Program-made: the position numbers and the translations under genes
The notes under the pieces: generated by a model
Database searches by the model: none
Seen by the model: only the letters and a program-made list of their open reading frames with translations
Told to the model about the DNA's origin: nothing
Assembly (NCBI GenBank): GCA_023446155.1
Contig: JAEXIT010000001.1
Location: forward strand, 62,001 to 126,000
DNA length: 64,000 bases
Reading direction: 5' to 3'
Source of the DNA: Bacteroidota bacterium
GTDB lineage: Bacteria > Bacteroidota > Bacteroidia > Flavobacteriales > Flavobacteriaceae
Shown: positions 18,001 through 25,521 of the stretch, piece by piece
How positions within the stretch are numbered: position 1 is the first letter of the stretch
How the letters are laid out: every line of letters begins with the position of its first letter

Positions 18001-18351
18001 AGCTATATCATTTGCAGCACGGGTAATCACCCCACCTGCATTGATATTCCATCCCAGTCCAACCTTAGAGGCAATATCATCGACTCGGATACCATTAGAA
18101 CCGTAGAAGATATTTATCGGTACGTTGATATTTCTGTTTCTGAATACAATCAATGGTACATCGATATTTGGTGCTCCCGTCACCATTCCCACTGGAATAT
18201 TTCCATAATTACCAAGGGCATAGGCCGTCGGTGAAGGTGGAACAATATTGGGAAGATAGTTTGTTTCGTCCTGTGCCGATACATCTGCACTATTACAGAG
18301 CAACAGTCCCAAAAACAATGCTGATCTTAAAATTTTAGTAATGCTTTTCAT
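15079..18351 (-). CDS. RHS/YD-type protein, N-terminal partner of the toxin subunit
   Basis: The 1090-residue protein has a signal peptide ending near SADVSAQ (residue 27). The N-terminal region GLGWNINAGGVITR (about residue 97) is typical of the SpvB/TcB-like first half of Bacteroidota RHS proteins. It ends in two YD repeats (TTYEYDQFNRLMKVKDND). The following gene continues the YD repeats, so the two may assemble as a split RHS shell, like TcB-TcC. Several paired cysteines (near SCTSSL, CTAGTCT, CTGTPG) suit an exported protein. It lies 11 bp after the T9SS protein gene. The pairing is inferred from gene order and fold. Confidence 0.8.
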   Translation of the reverse strand: MKSITKILRSALFLGLLLCNSADVSAQDETNYLPNIVPPSPTAYALGNYGNIPVGMVTGAPNIDVPLIVFRNRNINVPINIFYGSNGIRVDDIASKVGLGWNINAGGVITRAANDIADEKDHSYNVVPPDSDLEQGIYTSAVIDYLYNIGNNNSIDSEVDMFSFNFNGNSGKFVLDRNGYPLKVENQNVKIEKVQNGNILTFAITTNDGVKYFFEETESTTFRSQGAGHSIPETYTTVWYLNKIVHPLGDQVNFEYEAHSYRYTASQSQSLTISSPFYQASCTSSLYSYGPFLSTPLNHTMTINGKRLTKIYSNNNLEGQLVFNYESGNDPEMSYGNNKLQKIIQRNAAFGTVEELTFSYTVTTNKRTFLSQITFRDLAKKFNFTYLTPEVLPTRLNMGQDHWGYFNGAGNQSLIAKVSGLEGANFTAANREPNFVYGRAGLLSKICYPTKGCSEIDYEPNRLLGPKVIPPHMVSDAMYIYNGPQGAMPGFATMNYKTMTVPFGQMVAVGGYGEFNYDECTDSQNTGFHHVTNISVFNITDNQNAPLYVMTQGGYQYYGTGAQLSVNSSYNSFYFSAQPGKTYRIGFVGTYRCTAGTCTITWADTQQQTIYVDQDTGGSRVKSIKDTDNNNVATYKRYYYNSASDLNKSSGISSGQPYYSNYITRRDVCTGTPGSPGSGGAPGCLYTDITLRVISSSSIIPIFEKGNNIFYERVTVSYGDDDFKNGGEEHQYTIQFDTPGEVVNGMFFPNAGRTNSGWNHGQEKKSIIYKKGISGSLLPVKENTFEYFLDDRIGNGIHSYAVRKNFNLLCYTPGQMSSIENIDVMATYIRPNWFYLKKAEEKSFFYDGSDILSGTNLITKNFKYNNVLHTLLSEESVTVSAGETMTTKHFYPEDAEMASEQYRSELIAKFMTGTELKTEHFRNSDKVQSKKTEYGSFTSNSFLLPLVVYAGSDDLLESKVSFDYDNWGNIQEFRTEGSAPVSIIWGYNKSLPIAKIDNASILQIGSILGVGANGVQNLNENNLSQINGLRNSLPIANTTTMEFEPIVGLKASIDPKGEKTTYEYDQFNRLMKVKDNDNNVLTENIYNYRP

Positions 18352-18362
18352 AGATAGATTGA

Positions 18363-19955
18363 TTATTTAGGTTGGATTCCCTTGATGACTTTTACCGAGT
18401 TGTGTTGTATGTTGGTACGGATTTCCACAATATAAATTCCTTCTGGGTATGTGCTTAAGTCCACCGGTATGGTACGACTGTCGATCGAAAACTGTTGCAG
18501 TTGTCGTCCCGAAAGGTCAAATACGGATGCTGTTCCCGTTTGGAAATCGTAGCCCACAATAATATTGGTAAATTGTTGTGCTGGATTCGGGAGGGCTTCG
18601 ATGACCGGTTTGTCCAGTTCTTTTTTATAACGGTCTTTGAGTTTCACCACCCAGAAGTCGTTCTCACCATTTCCACCATTTTTATCACGTGATGGTTTGC
18701 CTTTGGACGTTCCAGCTAACAAATAGCCGCCATCGCGGGTTTCGATTACGCGACCTAAGATGTCTTCACCATCACTACCTACGATTTTGCTCCATACTTC
18801 TTCGCCTTTATCATTGATTTTTAAGGCGATATAATCGTTGGTATCCTTTTTATCTTTTTTACCCTCGACAACTTCGCTAGTAGCATAGCCACCGATAAGA
18901 TAGGTATGATCGTCATTCTCGATAATCGAAGTTAACAGGTCGGTTTTACCGTAATTATAGGTTTCTTGCCAGATCGTTTGTCCGTCGGCGTCAAGTCGTA
19001 CCATCCAGAAGTCGGTTCCTTTACCATTGGCCTTACTTTTATCATTAGAAGGGTTCGAAGTGGAACTTCCGCCCAAAAGATAACCGCCGGTTTTACATTG
19101 AATAAGTGCCGTCAGGTTATCATCACCATCACTACCTAAGGTACGTTGCCATTCGATAGCTCCTTGTTTGTCGGTTTTAACGATCCAGTAATCACCCGCT
19201 CCCATGTTGTCATTGAGTTTGTTTCCAGATGTTGGTGAATTGGAGTAACCTCCAATGATATAGCCGCCATCAGGGGTTTGCTCGATCGTTTTTAACTGAT
19301 CCAAGTGTTTTCCGCCATAGGTTTGTTGCCATTCGATCGTACCGTTCGAACTCAATTTGACCACCCAGTAATCGAGATTGCCAAAGTTCTCTTGCGTTTT
19401 GTCACCGGATTTTCCCGATGCGGACGAACCACCTACAATATAACCACCGTCTTTGGTACCTCGGATACAACTTAGCTGCTCCTGACCGTTACCGCCAATG
19501 GTTCGCTGCCATTGTTCGGCTCCTTTTGCGTCGAGTTTTATGATCCAAAAGTCATCGTGACCTTTGGAGTCGTCTTTTTTACCAGCGCTTTTCGGTGAAT
19601 CCGAAACGCCGGCCAGTATAAAGCCGCCATCGGCTGTTAACTGTACACTTTGTAAAAAATCCATACCGGAGCCGCCATAGCTTTTTTGCCATTCGGCCGA
19701 ACCGTGTTCGTCCATCTTCCAAAGCCAGTAATCGAAATTACCGCTGGAAGCCATTTCTTTGTTTCCGTTTTTCTCGGACAGGGAACTGCCTGCTAAAAGA
19801 AACCCATAATCGGGTGTAGGCAATGCATCTGCTAGGAATTCGGCATGTTTGCCGCCATAAGATTTTTCCCATTGTATATCCTGGGAAAATCCAACAAATG
19901 TGCATACCAATAGCAGGGACAGGCAATAAAACCTGAACATAAATGAGTAAGACAT
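18363..19955 (-). CDS. secreted repeat protein with T9SS type A sorting domain
   Basis: I start at 19955 (MSYSFMFRFYCLSLLL), giving 530 residues with a signal peptide ending near VGFSQ. Eight or so repeats of about 60 residues follow, each carrying GGY-[IL]-[IL]-GG-[ST]-S and DYW-[IV]-VK-L-D-x-x-G-x-x-[EI]-WQ motifs, likely propeller blades. From about residue 450 the sequence becomes a T9SS type A C-terminal signal (ALPNPAQQFTNIIV ... YPEGIYIVEIRTN ... VKVIKG). The protein is therefore exported by type IX secretion and probably held at the cell surface. It is the first gene of the RHS cassette, so it may take part in display of the RHS complex; that link is inferred. Confidence 0.82.
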   Translation of the reverse strand: MSYSFMFRFYCLSLLLVCTFVGFSQDIQWEKSYGGKHAEFLADALPTPDYGFLLAGSSLSEKNGNKEMASSGNFDYWLWKMDEHGSAEWQKSYGGSGMDFLQSVQLTADGGFILAGVSDSPKSAGKKDDSKGHDDFWIIKLDAKGAEQWQRTIGGNGQEQLSCIRGTKDGGYIVGGSSASGKSGDKTQENFGNLDYWVVKLSSNGTIEWQQTYGGKHLDQLKTIEQTPDGGYIIGGYSNSPTSGNKLNDNMGAGDYWIVKTDKQGAIEWQRTLGSDGDDNLTALIQCKTGGYLLGGSSTSNPSNDKSKANGKGTDFWMVRLDADGQTIWQETYNYGKTDLLTSIIENDDHTYLIGGYATSEVVEGKKDKKDTNDYIALKINDKGEEVWSKIVGSDGEDILGRVIETRDGGYLLAGTSKGKPSRDKNGGNGENDFWVVKLKDRYKKELDKPVIEALPNPAQQFTNIIVGYDFQTGTASVFDLSGRQLQQFSIDSRTIPVDLSTYPEGIYIVEIRTNIQHNSVKVIKGIQPK

Positions 19956-20455
19956 AATATATGCTTTTTGAGAGTTTATGAGCACCAAACTTATACCAAA
20001 CGCCTCATACAAAGCAAGTAATACCTAAAAAAAGGGGGTTTTTCCCCTTTTTTTTAGAAAATAGTTTAGGTATAAATACACAGACTTCAAATCCTAATTA
20101 CTGGTTAATACGCATCAGGTGTAAGAAAATTTAAAATCTGTAAGAGAAAAAATCAGCCAAAGTTCACTACAAAATCGCTACGAAAGAGGCTAAACCTCCT
20201 ACCCTGCTTCATCAAGGCGAAAAAGGACAAAAAGGAAAGTAAAATTAGCGTGTGTCGGGAAAGCGGTCGCATAATGGGATTGCACACAATCCCCCCCCAC
20301 AAGGGGGACTTATAGCCCGCCATTCCCGAACCCACACGCTGGGAGAAAGACTTTCTTTTTTTCCGTTTTTTTCTTTTGAGAAGCAGCTTTCGAGCAGGCG
20401 GTTGAAAAAAAAGAAAAGGAACAATTAAACAAGTATTAACCTAATTCTTTTTATC
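19956..20455. other. non-coding region between RHS cassette and DUF932 cluster, with a 94-bp structured block
   Basis: No credible gene lies here. A hairpin of A-run, GGGG, CCCC and T-run (20028-20058) is a possible bidirectional terminator. At 20247-20340 an outer inverted repeat (AGCGTGTG then TCGGGAA, matched by TTCCCGA then CACACGCT) encloses smaller pairs, including CCCCCC/GGGGG and GATTG/CAATC. The last 100 bp before the DUF932 start are A/T-rich with homopolymer runs. Confidence 0.6.
20247..20340. repeat. long imperfect inverted repeat (structured DNA or RNA element)
   Basis: The arms AGCGTGTG-TCGGGAA (20247-20261) and TTCCCGA-ACC-CACACGCT (20323-20340) pair along 15 positions with one 3-base bulge. 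The internal 60 bases have further pairing potential around an 8-base C-run (20291-20298) and a G-run. It could be an origin, a recombination or transfer site, or a leader RNA of the DUF932 operon, which starts 116 bp later. No family match is known to me. Confidence 0.55.
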
Positions 20456-21499
20456 ATGGGACACAATCTTAATTTCAATGAACACACTGGACGCTATTCT
20501 TTTTTCAGTGTACAACAAAAGGCATGGCACGGACTGGGACAGATCGTAACCGACTATCCGACGAGTAGCGAGGCAATCCGTTTTGCCGGACTTGATTATG
20601 AAGTGGCAAAACTACCTAACACACACATTCTACCTAGTGGTCTGCACATCAAATCTGATAGTAGTTTCTATACGTACAGAACCGATAACGAACAGGTTTT
20701 GGGCAGTAGTGTTGGTAAAGACTATACCGTAGTACAGAACCATGAAGCATTTGAGTTCTTCGATGCTATCGTAGGGGGAGAAAGCGGGATCATGTACGAA
20801 ACCGCAGGAGCTTTGGGCGGTGGCGAACGGATATTCATTACTGCAAAACTACCTGATTATATCCGGGTTGGAAATGGTGATGATGTTACAGAAAAGTACA
20901 TATTCTTAACTACTTCACACGATGGATCAGGCAGTATAACCGCTGCTTTTACACCCATACGAATCGTTTGTATGAATACCTTAAATGCCGCATTACGTAC
21001 TATGACCAACGTAGTTAGAATAAAACATACCTCGGGTGCAAAACAACGTTTGGAAAATGCACACAAGGTAATGGGAATGGCCAACCTTATGAGCAGCCAA
21101 TTGGAAGATATTTTCAATAACTGGATTAAGGTAAAAGTTACCGACCAAGAAGTCAAGAGACTCATTCAATTAGCCCTTTGCCCTAATAAGGAAACTTTTG
21201 AACTTCTGAGAAAAGGTGCCGAGGAAGAACTATCTACCCTTTTCAAAAATACCGTGAACGACGCTTTTGCGTATGCAATGACAAGCGACACGCAACAGAT
21301 GGACACAACAAAGGGGACTTTATTCGGAGCCTATAATTCTGTAACGGGCTATTATCAAAACGTGAGAAAATACAAAAATAATGAGGCTAAACTTGATAGT
21401 ATCATCCTGGGTGGTACAGCTCAGCAGAAATCACAAAAGGCATTTGACCTTTGCACCTCTTTTGCCAACAATGGCGCAGATATTCTAAACCTTAATTAA
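20456..21499 (+). CDS. DUF932 phage/plasmid-like protein
   Basis: This 347-residue protein starts MGHNLNFNEHTGRYSFFSVQ and contains AWHGLGQIV (about residues 22-30), the hallmark of the DUF932 (phage/plasmid-like, TIGR03299) family. Family members are common cargo of Bacteroidota conjugative elements and plasmids. Their role is unknown; links to DNA metabolism have been proposed. Its length is normal. It heads a short plus-strand cluster, followed by two small genes and then a 144-residue gene. Confidence 0.85.
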   Translation: MGHNLNFNEHTGRYSFFSVQQKAWHGLGQIVTDYPTSSEAIRFAGLDYEVAKLPNTHILPSGLHIKSDSSFYTYRTDNEQVLGSSVGKDYTVVQNHEAFEFFDAIVGGESGIMYETAGALGGGERIFITAKLPDYIRVGNGDDVTEKYIFLTTSHDGSGSITAAFTPIRIVCMNTLNAALRTMTNVVRIKHTSGAKQRLENAHKVMGMANLMSSQLEDIFNNWIKVKVTDQEVKRLIQLALCPNKETFELLRKGAEEELSTLFKNTVNDAFAYAMTSDTQQMDTTKGTLFGAYNSVTGYYQNVRKYKNNEAKLDSIILGGTAQQKSQKAFDLCTSFANNGADILNLN

Positions 21500-21550
21500 T
21501 CAATGCAGGCTACCGCTCTAATCGGTGGTAGCCATCTAACAGCAATTAAT

Positions 21551-21943
21551 ATGAAATCACTAGAGAAACTAAATAATGTTGAGAAAGGTAAACTTTTGGC
21601 CGACCTTTTTCCTAATGAAATCCCCACAATAATTGAATTTATAAAGGCAATGTATACCAACCTTACCAATAATGAAACAATTATAAAAAAAGACTGGAAT
21701 AATGGTTTTATCCAAGTGGAATTTTGGTACAGGATTGCAAAAGATGTACAACATGCTATAAACTCAAATAGTAAGATGATACTAAAAAGCCGTTGCTTCG
21801 CAGATCAGCTTTTTGACCATTACAACGCACTATATACTATCGATTGTATTGCAAAATATGCCGATATGGAGCGTAAGGGCAGCAACTTTTACCACTTGGT
21901 AAATGCACTATTCAATTTTGAACCGGTTAATCCTAAATCTTAA
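21551..21943 (+). CDS. hypothetical protein downstream of DUF932
   Basis: I choose the start at 21551 (MKSLEKLNNVEKGKLLADLF), giving 130 residues. A frame opening at 21503 would begin 3 bp after the DUF932 stop but adds a segment unlike a protein N-terminus. The protein is soluble and helical, with FIQVEFWYRIAKDVQHAINS in the centre. It is probably co-transcribed with the DUF932 gene. I do not recognise a family. Confidence 0.55.
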   Translation: MKSLEKLNNVEKGKLLADLFPNEIPTIIEFIKAMYTNLTNNETIIKKDWNNGFIQVEFWYRIAKDVQHAINSNSKMILKSRCFADQLFDHYNALYTIDCIAKYADMERKGSNFYHLVNALFNFEPVNPKS

Positions 21944-21947
21944 AAAG

Positions 21948-22154
21948 ATGTTTGTTAGAGATATAGAAGGCAACGTACTTCAGATCACAGATCTCGAGGA
22001 AGCCATTAAACAAGCTGACTTGTACCGAAAGTATAAGCATCTTGATAATGCTTTGAACGAAAACAATCAAGCTCAAGCTTATTGGCAGGACTTATACGAA
22101 AAGCTATCACAGTTAAAAGAAAACGGCTACCATAAAGATGGTAGCCTAAACTGA
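21948..22154 (+). CDS. small hypothetical protein, 68 residues
   Basis: It starts at 21948 (MFVRDIEGNVLQITDLEEAI), 4 bp after the preceding stop. The sequence has an N-terminal beta-like part, then an amphipathic helix rich in Gln, Asn and Lys (QADLYRKYKHLDNALNEN), and ends NGYHKDGSLN. An upstream in-frame ATG at 21903 lies within the previous gene. Small proteins of this shape accompany DUF932 in conjugative elements; the function is unknown. Confidence 0.55.
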   Translation: MFVRDIEGNVLQITDLEEAIKQADLYRKYKHLDNALNENNQAQAYWQDLYEKLSQLKENGYHKDGSLN

Positions 22155-22274
22155 AACTTAAAATAATGGCACAGGAAAGCAAATATTAGTCTTTAGCTTT
22201 CCTTAGAAACAATAAATCTCGCCAAAATAAGTGACGGTCGTCACGGCCGCTGCATAACCTAAAATTTTAAAAAC

Positions 22275-22709
22275 ATGAAAAATAAATTTTTATTCAGAAT
22301 ACAGAGCCTGTTACATGGGATCGAAGACCCGAAAGGTCCTATAGAACAGGTATTGTTTGCGCAAAAAGTAGGTAAACACGAAGGCCTGGAAACCTGTAAC
22401 CTACTTGCACTAATAACTTTTGAAAACCATTCGATAAATAAAGTAATTCCGGGAGCAAATCCTACGGATGAAACCTTGTTTATTGGTTTTGAAGAAATGG
22501 ATAAAACTGTTCTTCATTTATGTATTAGAGCAGGTAAAAGCGTTTGTAAAATTGCAACGGGAAAGAAATCAAGTTCATCCAAAACAAAAGTTATCATCCA
22601 TCAAGAGTATGGCGATACAATATTCCTTGCAAAATTATCAGATGACGAAATAAATCAACTTTTCACCTTCGCATGGGAAAATCCAGATACAATAATGCCA
22701 ATACCTTGA
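22275..22709 (+). CDS. hypothetical protein, 144 residues
   Basis: A soluble protein starting MKNKFLFRIQSLLHGIEDPK and ending WENPDTIMPIP. It has alternating beta segments (NLLALITFENHSI, ETLFIGFEEMDKTVLHLCI) and a Lys/Ser stretch (GKKSSSSKTK, about residues 97-106). No family is recognised. It follows the small DUF932-cluster gene by 120 bp, on the same strand. The gap contains the inverted pair GTGAC/GTCAC near 22233. Confidence 0.5.
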   Translation: MKNKFLFRIQSLLHGIEDPKGPIEQVLFAQKVGKHEGLETCNLLALITFENHSINKVIPGANPTDETLFIGFEEMDKTVLHLCIRAGKSVCKIATGKKSSSSKTKVIIHQEYGDTIFLAKLSDDEINQLFTFAWENPDTIMPIP

Positions 22710-23157
22710 CACTATAAATATGATATTTATAACTAATTAAAAAACAACTTATGACGAAGTTAAGGCAATGGCATGTATCACCACTTGTCTTAACTTCTTT
22801 TCTTTTAAAAGAAAAGAAGCAAAAGAAATCGCTTTCTGAAAGTTCACGTAGAAGTCAATGTTGATTCTGATAAATTTATTATGTTTACGTATAACCTCAA
22901 AAAAACAATAATGTGGACGAATGAATATCCAAACAAAAAACAGAGTAAAAGTTAAGCTACTTTTTATATATAATTAACTTTTGCGACATCCTTTCATCAG
23001 CTGAATTTAAAATTTTGTTCTTATCTCTAACTCCACACTAAGTTAGTATACCGCCACTTTCCAAATATCTTTTCGTGTGGTAACTTTATAAGAATTACGG
23101 GAGAAAAATTATACAAGCTGCATTTTTGTTTTTTATTAAATTGCAAAAAAATAGTCG
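22710..23157. other. non-coding gap with two strong inverted repeats
   Basis: No credible gene is seen. A stem GAAGTTAAG / CTTAACTTC (22756-22764 with 22789-22797), extended by CAA/TTG, is immediately followed by a perfect 26-bp palindrome of C/T then G/A runs at 22794-22819. The remaining 330 bp are AT-rich and lead to the AbiGi gene. Confidence 0.5.
22756..22819. repeat. adjacent hairpin and perfect palindrome
   Basis: The hairpin arm at 22789-22797 overlaps the start of the palindrome at 22794-22819 (CTTCTTTTC, then TTTTAAAA, then GAAAAGAAG), so the two folds are mutually exclusive. It may be a terminator for the DUF932 cluster, though the U-tract lies inside the palindrome. Such alternative folding could also mark a regulatory or recombination site. 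Confidence 0.45.
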
Positions 23158-24009
23158 ATGCAAACTAGCGCTAATTCTCTCTTTCATTTCACATATCATA
23201 TAGACATATTGTCTAAAATCCTTGTAACAAAGTTCTATGGAAGCTATTGCAAAGAGCACTTTGAATGTAAGAGTTGTAAAGAAGAAATTTTAAGTTACAC
23301 GATATACGTGCCCAAGATATCCTTCTGCGATATTCCAGAGGAGACCATAAATAAATACACAAGCTATGGGAAATATTGTATTGGTTTAAGCAAAGAATGG
23401 GCAAGAAGAAACCGATTAAACCCAGTTTTATATATAGAAAAAAACTCAATGATTGCCGAAAGCTTTATCCGAGCATTCAAAGGAACTCCTTTGGGAGTAG
23501 GTTTCGTGAACAGAACTGCTTCTGAGCTTGCGGAACTGTATAGACTGACTGAGTCTTCCCCAGATCGCCAAGCAATACTTGACGGGATAGACCATCTACT
23601 TACTCAAACAGAGGCGATGGGAAGAATAGTCACATTCAGTCAATATTCGCCATTTTATATTAAATCATATGAGGATGATCTCCCAAGAAAAGACGGTGTG
23701 ATTAAGGATTATAGATTTTATGATGAGCGTGAATGGTGCTATGTTCCTGAAAGCCTCCAAACTTCCAATGGCCTATACAAAAATGAACAGCAGTACAATG
23801 AATGGAGACAACAGAATGAAAACAAACCTCTTATAGAAGAGGTTAGCCTTGATTTTGATTTTAGCGATATTACCCACTTAATTGTAGAAAAGAAAGAGGA
23901 TATCAAAACCTTAGCAAAAGAAATCGAAATAATGCCTGCTCATAAAATCACTAGCGAACAAAAGGAGTTACTTATCAAAAAAATAACTTTATTTGAAAAC
24001 TTAAAATAA
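23158..24009 (+). CDS. AbiGi-family abortive infection protein
   Basis: The 283-residue protein opens NSLFHFTYHIDILSKIL and carries ISFCDIP (about residues 58-64), YGKYCIGLSKEWARR and LNPVLYI (about 75-100), the signature of the AbiGi family, named after one half of the lactococcal AbiG phage-exclusion system. The later motif YDEREWCYVPE (about residue 190) also fits. No AbiGii partner gene is next to it: the next gene is a transporter. It therefore appears as a stand-alone gene, as often seen in Bacteroidota. The anti-phage role is a family inference. Confidence 0.7.
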   Translation: MQTSANSLFHFTYHIDILSKILVTKFYGSYCKEHFECKSCKEEILSYTIYVPKISFCDIPEETINKYTSYGKYCIGLSKEWARRNRLNPVLYIEKNSMIAESFIRAFKGTPLGVGFVNRTASELAELYRLTESSPDRQAILDGIDHLLTQTEAMGRIVTFSQYSPFYIKSYEDDLPRKDGVIKDYRFYDEREWCYVPESLQTSNGLYKNEQQYNEWRQQNENKPLIEEVSLDFDFSDITHLIVEKKEDIKTLAKEIEIMPAHKITSEQKELLIKKITLFENLK

Positions 24010-24159
24010 TATAATTTAATCTTTTCTCGAACAATCGATTAACAGCGATTTACCTTAAATAGTGAGGGCAGTGAAACCCACATATCCTTCGGATCAACTC
24101 CTTTATGTGCCAAAGTATTCCGTCTACACTCGTAAATCGAATTAAAATGCCGACAAAAA

Positions 24160-25290
24160 ATGCAGCATACAGCAACGTTAAAAGAAATCGCCAAAGTCTT
24201 CGGTAAATTGGGTATCATTGGATTTGGAGGCCCGGCAGCACATATTGCGATGATGCGCGAAGAAGCTGTAGTAAAACAAAAATGGATGAGTGAACAACAT
24301 TTTTTGGATTTACTCGGAGCTACCAATCTCATTCCAGGCCCGAATAGCACGGAAATGGCAATCCACATCGGATATGATAAAGGTGGCTGGAAAGGCTTGG
24401 TTATAGCCGGCTTATGTTTTATTTTACCCGCTGTTCTGATAACTGGTATATTTGCCTATTTATATAGTATATATGGTCAGTTGCCAGAAGTACAACCTTT
24501 TATCTATGGCATCAAACCTGCTATCATAGCCATAATTTTATCTTCAATTTACCCATTGGCAAAACAGTCCGTGAAATCGATAAATTTAGTTCTGATCGGC
24601 ATTACAGTTCTCTTGGCGGCAGTGTTTGGGATCAATGAGATCTATTTAATGTTTGCGGCGGGTTTGTTTGCACTTGGATTGCACACCGTTAAGAACAGGA
24701 AAAAAGGAACTTTGCACAACTTCGTTCCCATTGCTCTTTTTCAAATTACACAGACAACATTATGGAAAGCTACCAATACCCAACTTTTTTGGACATTCCT
24801 TAAAATTGGTTCCATCATATATGGTAGTGGATACGTTCTATTTGCTTTTTTAGATACCGAGCTGGTCGCAGCAGGTCTGCTCACAAGGCAACAGCTATTG
24901 GATGCCATTGCCGTAGGACAGTTTACACCTGGACCTGTTTTTTCTTCGGTAACATTTATTGGATTTCAAATCAATGGAATTTCAGGGGCTTTTGTTTCAA
25001 CGTTAGCTATCTTCCTCCCCTCTTTTGTCCTTGTGGGACTCATTAATCCATTGATAAAAAGGTTAAGAAATTATAAAGGATTATCGGCATTCTTAGATGC
25101 TGTAAACGTAGCTTCCGTAGCAATAATTTTAGCCGTATGTTATCAAATGGGCAAAGAAACAATTACCGATTGGCGATCAATTACCATAGCGCTTATCAGT
25201 ATTGTTATCGTCTTTAAATTTAAGAAGATCAACAGTGCGTTTATTGTATTAAGTGGTGCTCTGTTAGGCTTTTTACTGCTCCAGTTCTAA
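24160..25290 (+). CDS. chrA: chromate transporter (CHR family)
   Basis: The 376-residue membrane protein is the fused two-domain form of the CHR family. Each half has the conserved pieces: GFGGPAAHIAMM with PGPNSTEMAIHIGY (residues about 21-70), and GSGYVLFAFLDTE with PGPVFSSVTFIGFQ (about 225-270). Ten or so membrane spans are visible. CHR proteins export chromate by exchange in the inner membrane, though many members have unknown natural substrates. It lies between the AbiGi gene and the VIT transporter on the same strand and may be metal/stress cargo. The symbol is by family. Confidence 0.82.
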   Translation: MQHTATLKEIAKVFGKLGIIGFGGPAAHIAMMREEAVVKQKWMSEQHFLDLLGATNLIPGPNSTEMAIHIGYDKGGWKGLVIAGLCFILPAVLITGIFAYLYSIYGQLPEVQPFIYGIKPAIIAIILSSIYPLAKQSVKSINLVLIGITVLLAAVFGINEIYLMFAAGLFALGLHTVKNRKKGTLHNFVPIALFQITQTTLWKATNTQLFWTFLKIGSIIYGSGYVLFAFLDTELVAAGLLTRQQLLDAIAVGQFTPGPVFSSVTFIGFQINGISGAFVSTLAIFLPSFVLVGLINPLIKRLRNYKGLSAFLDAVNVASVAIILAVCYQMGKETITDWRSITIALISIVIVFKFKKINSAFIVLSGALLGFLLLQF

Positions 25291-25521
25291 TATTAGACCC
25301 ATAAACCTCAAATCTCTTACTTGATATCCTTTTCTCAATTTAAATTCATAGGATTTATTTTGTATTTTTAATCAGTAAGAATCAGGCATTAAGTAAATTC
25401 AAAAAACCGGACTGAATACTTTAAATCTAATTTGTCAGATACTAGAAAGATATTTTGGCTTACACTTTAAGGTGACAGTTAAAAATCCTAAAAATACTAA
25501 TTCATTTTTTAACCGAAACTT

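Noticed and set aside
20291..20298. Poly-C tract as a phase-variation switch
   Set aside because: The C-run lies in the loop side of a large inverted repeat in a non-coding gap, not in a coding region or at promoter spacing.
22794..22819. Terminal inverted repeat of an insertion sequence
   Set aside because: Both arms are adjacent with no gene between them, and no transposase is seen in the window.
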